Shown piece after piece: positions 1 to 5,926 of a DNA stretch of 6,600 nucleotides. The stretch is from Bacteroidetes bacterium UBA5697 (lineage in GTDB: Bacteria > Bacteroidota > Bacteroidia > B-17B0 > Aurantibacillaceae). The notes under the pieces were generated by a model. The model did no database searches, was not told where the DNA came from, and saw only the letters and a program-made list of their open reading frames with translations. The number at the start of each line of letters is the position of its first letter. The stretch's first letter is position 1. The translations under genes were made by a program, and so were the position numbers. The stretch lies in the NCBI GenBank assembly GCA_002420145.1, contig DIHL01000069.1, positions 1 to 6,600 of the forward strand, in the 5' to 3' direction.

Positions 1-599
1 TCTGGTCGAGTTTCCCACAACTCAAAAATGTATTCGGTTTGGTTGGCACTATTAGGGCTTCCAGTATTCATGGGAGTCCAACCAAAAACCACATTTTGAG
101 GCATGTTTGTTTGCACGGTACTGCCACAGATAGGAAAATTTAAAAAAGGAGGATCACTCAAAGTCATCCAAGCCTGTGCGCAACTTTGATTACTTACTTG
201 CGATGGAGTTGGGCTGTTATAATCGTAAGCTGTAAAACAAATACTGTAATATCCTTCGGGTAATGCCTGTCCTTGCTCATAGGTGTTTTTATTAAGCCCG
301 CTAAAATCTAAATTAACTGAGTTTAAAAAATCGTATATATCACTTCCACTAATTTCAACTGGCACACCTGCTTGCAAACTAATGGGCTGCCCTTTAAAAA
401 AAGGTTTTGTGCTAATGGTGTAGCCGTTTCCCTCCAACTTCATGGCTAAACGCACATTGTAAGTTGGCTGCGTTAAATCTTTTTGTAGCAGTATTACTTT
501 TAGTTTTTCGTTACCTGCTGTTGCATAATCGGGCAAATAACCACTATAGGGCGGCATTAACTGTACGTTTAATTGTATAGGGTAATTTTGTTGGGCAAG
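1..599. repeat. Left arm of a 599-bp (or longer) imperfect inverted repeat
   Basis: The reverse complement of 1-599 aligns without gaps to 6002-6600, base i pairing with base 6601-i, with 20 mismatches by hand count (about 96.7 % identity). Bases 319-542 are identical to their partner. Similarity stops abruptly near base 600, where the signal-peptide coding part of the left gene begins. The outer end of the repeat lies beyond the window. Confidence 0.95.
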
Positions 600-704
600 A
601 GAAAAAAATGAAATAAAAACATTAATTAAAACTAAAAATATCTTTTCAGGAATTTTTAAGATCGAAGAATATTTATTTTTTGGAAATAAAGAATTATTCA
701 ACAT
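1..704 (-). CDS. Secreted Bacteroidota protein, left copy, 3' end missing (TANFOR/fibronectin-III-like family, tentative)
   Basis: The first 234 codons are visible, running from ATG at 704-702 off the left edge, so the C-terminus is missing. Residues 1-37 form a signal peptide with a long polar N-region (residues 1-21), a hydrophobic core (IFLVLINVFISFFSLA) and a predicted cut before Gln38. The mature part begins QQNYPIQLNVQLMPPYSG and contains LPEGYYSIC, AYDYNSP, SDPPFLNFPICGS, FGWTP and SPNSANQTEYIFELWE. From memory, these motifs recall large secreted Bacteroidota proteins annotated as fibronectin-III-like or TANFOR-domain proteins; that family name is tentative and no enzymatic motif is seen. 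The ATG lies 2 bp after the barrel gene's TAA (TAAAAATG), so the two are very probably co-transcribed. It is the near-identical paralogue of the gene at 5927-6600: the visible mature parts differ at only four residues, while the signal peptides do not align. Function unknown; export across the inner membrane is well supported, final location is not. Confidence 0.85.
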   Translation of the reverse strand, partial: MLNNSLFPKNKYSSILKIPEKIFLVLINVFISFFSLAQQNYPIQLNVQLMPPYSGYLPDYATAGNEKLKVILLQKDLTQPTYNVRLAMKLEGNGYTISTKPFFKGQPISLQAGVPVEISGSDIYDFLNSVNLDFSGLNKNTYEQGQALPEGYYSICFTAYDYNSPTPSQVSNQSCAQAWMTLSDPPFLNFPICGSTVQTNMPQNVVFGWTPMNTGSPNSANQTEYIFELWETRP

Positions 705-706
705 TT

Positions 707-2404
707 TTAAAACGAATAGCCTAAATTAAGCATTATTGTTAATTCCTCGAATGGGGAAGTTGTGGTTGTTTTTAATCTTGTTAAATAATTTGTATTCAAC
801 CCAATATTAGGCTTACCTAGTTTTTCATTTTTAAGTTTAGGGCTGTAGGTTAATCCAAACCTCGAATTTAGAACAGAGCTATTTTCTTTACCATTTAATA
901 GGCTTTTATTATAAGTAGTACCCAATGTACATTTTACTAAATTCTTTAAAAAACTTTTACCTACTGATAAACTCGGCCCATAAAATTCATTGATGATATT
1001 TGGTAAATAACTTCTATTATAATTTACGCCAAAAGAAAGACTGGTTTTTGTTTTAGTAAAATTACTACTGTAAATTAAATTGCCATTAATTACTTTAGTA
1101 TTTGCTCCATCCGACATACCATTGGTTTTATTATTGGCAATTTGATAAGCTCCAGTAGCTGTAATTGTTTGTTTGATTGTTTGTTTGCCAAAGCTATGAG
1201 AAACCGTTCCGTTTGCATTTTGAGAAACCTGATAAAAATTTAATGAGTCTAAATTATCTTTATAAAAAGGATCAGTTTGCTGACGGATTTTTGTATAGGT
1301 ACTAAAGTTTGAATACGAAGCATTAAAATTCCATTTTTGAGTTGGGCTGTATGAAAGGTTTAATGCTCCTACCCAACGACTGCTAGTGCTAAGTTTTTCA
1401 TTATTTAAATTATTTTTTTGTTTCCCTACGTTTGCACTAATTGTTAATTTATTTTTTAATAAAGTTACATTTGGTGCAATTGTAATGTTCTCTAAATCAT
1501 TATTAAAAAAGTATCCGCCAAGTGTTTTATAATTTGGATCAATTCGTTCATATTGTAATTGAATGCCGTACCCTTTACCTGTATAACCTAATGCTGCTTT
1601 GTAAGCACTAAAATAGCTGGTGGTAGTTCGGGTTTTAAGTATAGAATTATAAACTGCTTTACTGTTTGGCTGTCCTGTTTCAGAAAATAAATTTCTAGTT
1701 AAGCCACTCAATGCATATTCTCCACTTAGATTAATATTTTTAGTGATTTTTGTTTTACCATTTAAGGACATTACAATATTTTCCTGTGGCGTTACCTGAG
1801 TATTTTCGGGAATATATTGTAATGAATTTAATTCGTCCTTAGCTCTGAAGAATGTATAACCAATTGCATAACCATTTTTTTCATAGCCAACATTTAAGCC
1901 CATTCCCATTCGTTTAAACTGCATGGTTGCGTCTGATTGATTTAATACATCGTACTCAATAGCTTTATTTAGCCTTCCATACATTGCTGCTATTTTCCAG
2001 TTTTTTGGTGTAAGCTCAATACCACCACCAGCAAAAATATGTCCTGCTAATGTGTATTGAGAGAAATTCATGCTCGTAATACCGGCATAACCTTTAATCC
2101 ATTTATACGTTGGATTAAAGCTTGTCATATTAAATGGTTGTGTGTAAGTCCCTTTGTAATTAGAATAATTAAAAGTGAATGGTAACGAAATGTCTAAAAT
2201 ATTCACTGCAATATTTCCACTTAAAAAGTATGTAAAAGGCTCTCGTTTAGAAGATAAACCATTTGCATTGTAATAAATAGAATTCAGATTTAATCCTCCT
2301 CCAACCGTTACCATATCTTTCTTTCCTATTTTATCTAGGTTCTGACTAAATAAAAATACAGGAGTAAATAATATAAGTAAAAAATATGTCAGCAAATACT
2401 TCAA
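707..2404 (-). CDS. Predicted outer-membrane beta-barrel protein of unknown function
   Basis: This 565-residue protein starts with a signal peptide (residues 1-20, core YFLLILFTPVFLF, cut before Gln21). The rest is rich in alternating polar/hydrophobic stretches with aromatic girdle-like residues, such as GYGIQLQYERI and KTSLSFGVNYNRSYL. It ends in a strand closing with Tyr-Ser-Phe (LTIMLNLGYSF), the terminal aromatic typical of proteins inserted by the BAM machinery. No TonB box, plug domain or OmpA-like peptidoglycan-binding domain is recognisable. At 565 residues it is longer than PorP/SprF proteins (about 300 residues), which commonly sit beside T9SS adhesins, and it is not recognised as one. 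The start appears to be TTG (2404-2402): the frame is open back to TAA at 2440-2438 but holds no ATG, and TTG puts MKYLLTYF directly before the hydrophobic core. It is first in a leftward unit with the secreted protein at 704-1 and divergent from the adhesin gene. A porin, or an anchor or assembly partner for the downstream secreted protein, is possible but unproven. Confidence 0.85.
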   Translation of the reverse strand: MKYLLTYFLLILFTPVFLFSQNLDKIGKKDMVTVGGGLNLNSIYYNANGLSSKREPFTYFLSGNIAVNILDISLPFTFNYSNYKGTYTQPFNMTSFNPTYKWIKGYAGITSMNFSQYTLAGHIFAGGGIELTPKNWKIAAMYGRLNKAIEYDVLNQSDATMQFKRMGMGLNVGYEKNGYAIGYTFFRAKDELNSLQYIPENTQVTPQENIVMSLNGKTKITKNINLSGEYALSGLTRNLFSETGQPNSKAVYNSILKTRTTTSYFSAYKAALGYTGKGYGIQLQYERIDPNYKTLGGYFFNNDLENITIAPNVTLLKNKLTISANVGKQKNNLNNEKLSTSSRWVGALNLSYSPTQKWNFNASYSNFSTYTKIRQQTDPFYKDNLDSLNFYQVSQNANGTVSHSFGKQTIKQTITATGAYQIANNKTNGMSDGANTKVINGNLIYSSNFTKTKTSLSFGVNYNRSYLPNIINEFYGPSLSVGKSFLKNLVKCTLGTTYNKSLLNGKENSSVLNSRFGLTYSPKLKNEKLGKPNIGLNTNYLTRLKTTTTSPFEELTIMLNLGYSF

Positions 2405-2478
2405 GTTGACAAAAATAGAAAAAAGATTAACTTTGAATTAAATTTATTTTTCCAATATTTAATTACCTTAGCATCACT
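2405..2478. other. Divergent intergenic region (74 bp)
   Basis: This short AT-rich gap separates the two divergent start codons and must hold the control signals of both units unless they are driven from within coding sequence. A good promoter match reads rightward. For the leftward gene there is only a TATTTTTG (2417-2410 on the minus strand), so close to the start codon that it would give an essentially leaderless mRNA. No Shine-Dalgarno sequence precedes either start, which is usual in Bacteroidota. No terminator, riboswitch or clear operator palindrome is visible. Confidence 0.7.
2406..2435 (+). promoter_or_regulatory. Predicted Bacteroidota-type promoter for the adhesin unit
   Basis: TTG at 2406-2408, a 19-bp spacer and TAACTTTG at 2428-2435 match the Bacteroidota vegetative sigma consensus (-33 TTG, 19-21 bp, -7 TAnnTTTG). 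Transcription would begin near 2441, giving a leader of roughly 35-40 nt before TTG at 2479. The -33 element sits one base upstream of the divergent gene's start codon, so the two units are packed as tightly as possible. Prediction by consensus only. Confidence 0.55.
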
Positions 2479-5400
2479 TTGAAAACTTCTTTTTTTAAAA
2501 AAATATCAACGTATTTGTTATTAGCATTTTTTTGCACAATGCAATTACATTCACAAACCATTTACCCTGTGGATTTGTTTGACAATGCAAACCTTGGTCC
2601 TGATGCTGGCAAACGTACCAAATGTTTTGCTTTTGATAGTATAGGAAATAGATTATTTCAGGCGGGTGATTATGGTGGGGCGAGTGTTTTACCATATAAG
2701 CCGTTATTAAAAATAGTTAATGCTATTAACTATGCAACGATACCTTATGCTTTCCCTGCTATTACTTTAGGGGGAGGAGGTAATGTCGCTGTTTCAATTG
2801 AGACAATGGCATATAATAATGATATATTGTACATTGCTGGATTATTTGATAATGTTGGTGGTCAAGCTAAAAATGGATTAGCTGCTATTCAAATTTCTAG
2901 TGGCACTGTTTTATCATGGAATCCTTCTCCAGGAGGAAATGTTACCAATCTTTTAGTTGATGGAGGTTATTTATATGTTACATTTAATTCGGCTGTGTCT
3001 ACATATAGCTTGGGTGTTAGACGTTATAATATTTCAGGACTCGCTCCTGACTTAACATGGTCGCCAAATTTAGCAACCTTACCTGGAAGTTTCATACCTG
3101 CTCCAACTTTTGGAGCTGCAGCTCCTTATACCGATAAACTAATTGCCGATGGAACTAATCTGTACAGATTATTTGAAGGTGATATTTATAAACTAAACAA
3201 GACAAATAACAACATATCTCCACTCTATAATTATATTATCAATCAAATAAATGATTTTACTATTCAAAATGGTAAAGCATACATTGTTGGAAATTTTATA
3301 TCTATTTACAATTTGAGCAATGTAGCTGTTAATAGAAACAATGCAGCATGTATTACATTGTCTACTAGCACTTTCACTAGTTGGAACCCTGATTTTTCTG
3401 AACCACAGCAATGCGTAGCTGCATATGGAGATACGATACTAGTTGGAAATAATACTTTCAATCCAGCAACAGTAAATGGTTCAATAAACCTTACTTATTA
3501 TTTAAATCATGTCAATTCAACAACTGGAACTTTTGTAAATGGTATCGCCCATTCGTTTGTTACATTTGCAACAGGTAATATATTTGGATTTCTTAAATTT
3601 CATCAATACAATGATCGTATACTTGCATTAGAACATGATGCCCCAAGAGGAGCTGCCAATCAAAACAAAGATGGTTATTATGGAGATCCTTATTGTTTGC
3701 ACCCTCGAAAACGTATGTCGTTTTTAGCAACCAATACTAATATTTGTCCGGGAACTAACAACGTAATTTATAAAGCAAATATTGTAAATGAAGCGGCTTC
3801 TTATAATTGGGCATACTCAGGTGCAGGAGTTACGATTACAGGCAATGGAACGGCAACAGTAAGTTTAAATTTTGGAGGAAATGCTACTTCAGGCAACCTA
3901 ACGGTTCAAGGAACATCGGGGTGTGGTTACACAATTCCTTCAGCTAGCTATTCTGTTAATGTTTATCCTAATCCTGTTTTAAATACCTCTATAACAACCC
4001 CAAAATCTTGTTTTAAATACGGAGATACAATTGTAACCACATCCCCAAGTATCTTAACTTACACTTGGAATAAAGGAGGAGCAGTTTCAGGCTCTCCAAA
4101 TAAAACTATTGTAACCGATACAGGTACTTATGTTCTAACGACATTTAACCCTAGCACTTCTTGTACTTTTGTAAGCTCATTTAAAATAACTTCCATTGCT
4201 CCAAACACCAAATTACCAAGTCCTTTACCTGTTTTAACGTGTTTATCAAATTCTCTTAGTTTAAATGTAACTACTATTAATCCTCTCGATTCTTTAGTGT
4301 TCAAAATCCCAGGCACATTCTTTTCTAATGCAAATCCTTGTGCTATTTCTAATAGCGGTACTTATATCTTTGAGGCTCATCAAAAACAATTTCCTGCTTG
4401 TACCTACACTACAAATTTTACGGTTACAGAACAAAGAAGCAAACCAAACATAACAACACCTTCAGCATCCTATACACTCAATTGCTTAGCAGATACCATG
4501 TATGTAAAAGCGAGCAGTGATACTGCTAATACAATTCTTAACTGGACTTACACCACAGCAAGTTTTACCTCTACACCTTCAAATATAGATTCTGTAAAGA
4601 TTTATACACCGGGTTCTTTAGTGCCAATAGCTACTAATACAGTTAACGGCTGTCAATCATCACCAAACCCATTTATTGTTATTACTGAGGATAAAACATT
4701 ACCTAATGTTGGTATTGCTCCCGGAAATTATGATTTTAACTGTTCGCAATCTTTAGCAGTAATTACAGGCACAACCAATACATTTGGTGCAAACCTTAAT
4801 TGGACAGGCCCATCATCTTTCAGTAGCCCTAATCCAGCAACAGTAAACGTTGTTGGAAATTATACCTTAACCGCAGATAATCCTGTTAATGGCTGTACTA
4901 AAACAACAACTATTAATGTGGCACAAAATAATGTATTACTTATTAATGCAAAAAACGACACGTTAATATGTAATGGTTCAAGTGCTTTATTAGGGGCAAC
5001 TCCTATTGGTGGAACAGCACCGTTTGTTTACAGTTATAGTTCTGGTTCGGCAACAGTTAATCCAACAGATACCACACAGTATATGATAACTATTACAGAT
5101 AATATAGGTTGTGTAGGAAAAGATTCGATGATTGTAAACGTGCCAAGTCCTTTACAAGATAGTACAAAAGCCTTTAAACCCTGTGATCCTTCGAGTTTAG
5201 GTTCAATCGTGTTATATCCATACGGTAGTATTGCTCCGTATCAATACTCTATTAATGGTGGTGCCACTTATACAAACAATCCATCATTTCTTAATTTAGC
5301 CTATGGTTCACATCAATTTGTAATTAAAGATGCACTAGGTTGTATTAAAACTGAAAGTACGACGATAACGGCAAATAGCTCAGCGCCACAACCTAATTTT

Positions 5401-5922
5401 TTAATTAGTAGTAATCAATTTAATGGCGATAGTATTGTGGCTGTTGATATTAGCCAACCAAAACCCGACTCGGTTCAATGGGCAATTAGTAGCCCTTGCT
5501 CCATACAAAATGTAAACAATATGTTTAGCCCAAATATATTATGTGCTACCAGTGGCTCGTTTGTTGTTACTATGCAAGCCTTTTTTGGCACTTGCCAAAT
5601 TGCTGTAACAAAAACAATTACTATTACTCCTTTTGATACTACTTATGCTAATGGTACTAATAATAATGGCATTGAAAGTATTACCCTTTATCCTAACCCT
5701 AATACAGGAACTTTTACTGCCGATGTAAAGTTGTATAAAAAACAAAGTTATGCGGTATTTATTTATAACGCAACTGGCACTGAGTTCTACAGGCAATCGT
5801 TTCACGAAAGTGATTTTAATTCGCTAAATATTAACCTTAATGCACCGCAAGCAGGAACTTATATTTTTAAGGTAATTGCTGAGTATGATGCCAAAAGTAA
5901 ACCGTTTATAATAGGCAATTAA
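2479..5922 (+). CDS. Large modular T9SS-secreted adhesin-like surface protein
   Basis: 1147 residues. Residues 1-25 are a signal peptide (core YLLLAFFCTM, cut before Gln26). Residues about 27-410 look like a beta-propeller: recurring 'LYIAG.F..VGGQAKNGLAAI' and WNP/WSP motifs at 147, 194 and 302 recall delta-60/kelch-like repeats. From about 420 come Ig/PKD-like modules with conserved Cys and 'G-T/N-Y' motifs: about 420-497, 505-575, 585-655, 660-740, 750-815 and 825-890. Residues about 902-965 resemble the SprB repeat (APYQYSINGG, then KDALGC). A divergent module spans about 970-1056. Residues 1065-1147 are a type A T9SS sorting domain with LYPNPNTGTF at 1070-1079 and a final KPFIIGN; such domains direct export across the outer membrane and are usually removed on attachment to the cell surface. 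The start appears to be TTG at 2479: the frame is closed by TGA at 2434-2436 with no ATG between, and the first internal ATG (codon 21) would destroy the signal peptide. Binding partner unknown. It probably heads an operon with the secreted protein at 5927. Confidence 0.9.
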   Translation: MKTSFFKKISTYLLLAFFCTMQLHSQTIYPVDLFDNANLGPDAGKRTKCFAFDSIGNRLFQAGDYGGASVLPYKPLLKIVNAINYATIPYAFPAITLGGGGNVAVSIETMAYNNDILYIAGLFDNVGGQAKNGLAAIQISSGTVLSWNPSPGGNVTNLLVDGGYLYVTFNSAVSTYSLGVRRYNISGLAPDLTWSPNLATLPGSFIPAPTFGAAAPYTDKLIADGTNLYRLFEGDIYKLNKTNNNISPLYNYIINQINDFTIQNGKAYIVGNFISIYNLSNVAVNRNNAACITLSTSTFTSWNPDFSEPQQCVAAYGDTILVGNNTFNPATVNGSINLTYYLNHVNSTTGTFVNGIAHSFVTFATGNIFGFLKFHQYNDRILALEHDAPRGAANQNKDGYYGDPYCLHPRKRMSFLATNTNICPGTNNVIYKANIVNEAASYNWAYSGAGVTITGNGTATVSLNFGGNATSGNLTVQGTSGCGYTIPSASYSVNVYPNPVLNTSITTPKSCFKYGDTIVTTSPSILTYTWNKGGAVSGSPNKTIVTDTGTYVLTTFNPSTSCTFVSSFKITSIAPNTKLPSPLPVLTCLSNSLSLNVTTINPLDSLVFKIPGTFFSNANPCAISNSGTYIFEAHQKQFPACTYTTNFTVTEQRSKPNITTPSASYTLNCLADTMYVKASSDTANTILNWTYTTASFTSTPSNIDSVKIYTPGSLVPIATNTVNGCQSSPNPFIVITEDKTLPNVGIAPGNYDFNCSQSLAVITGTTNTFGANLNWTGPSSFSSPNPATVNVVGNYTLTADNPVNGCTKTTTINVAQNNVLLINAKNDTLICNGSSALLGATPIGGTAPFVYSYSSGSATVNPTDTTQYMITITDNIGCVGKDSMIVNVPSPLQDSTKAFKPCDPSSLGSIVLYPYGSIAPYQYSINGGATYTNNPSFLNLAYGSHQFVIKDALGCIKTESTTITANSSAPQPNFLISSNQFNGDSIVAVDISQPKPDSVQWAISSPCSIQNVNNMFSPNILCATSGSFVVTMQAFFGTCQIAVTKTITITPFDTTYANGTNNNGIESITLYPNPNTGTFTADVKLYKKQSYAVFIYNATGTEFYRQSFHESDFNSLNINLNAPQAGTYIFKVIAEYDAKSKPFIIGN

Positions 5923-5926
5923 ATAT

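Noticed and set aside
600..710. Terminator between the barrel gene and the left secreted gene
   Set aside because: The gap is 2 bp and the T-rich stretch nearby encodes the signal peptide; no stem-loop was found.
2410..2417. Minus-strand TATTTTTG as a -7 box for the barrel gene
   Set aside because: It matches TAnnTTTG, but there is no TTG 19-21 bp upstream (only TTC at 17 bp), and transcription would begin about at the TTG start codon, leaving no leader.
2495..2695. Minus-strand 66-codon ORF opposite the adhesin signal-peptide region
   Set aside because: It lies wholly antisense to a well-supported gene, has low-complexity His- and Gln-rich sequence, and has no domain or start context of its own.
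3193..3411. Minus-strand 72-codon ORF within the adhesin gene
   Set aside because: It is antisense to the propeller-like region, which has clear coding motifs on the plus strand; no supporting evidence.
4128..4316. Minus-strand 62-codon ORF within the Ig-like region
   Set aside because: A shadow of the plus-strand repeats; no recognisable domain.
5539..5805. Minus-strand 88-codon ORF opposite the sorting domain
   Set aside because: The plus strand carries the well-recognised T9SS type A domain here; the antisense frame is Ser/Ile-rich without motifs.
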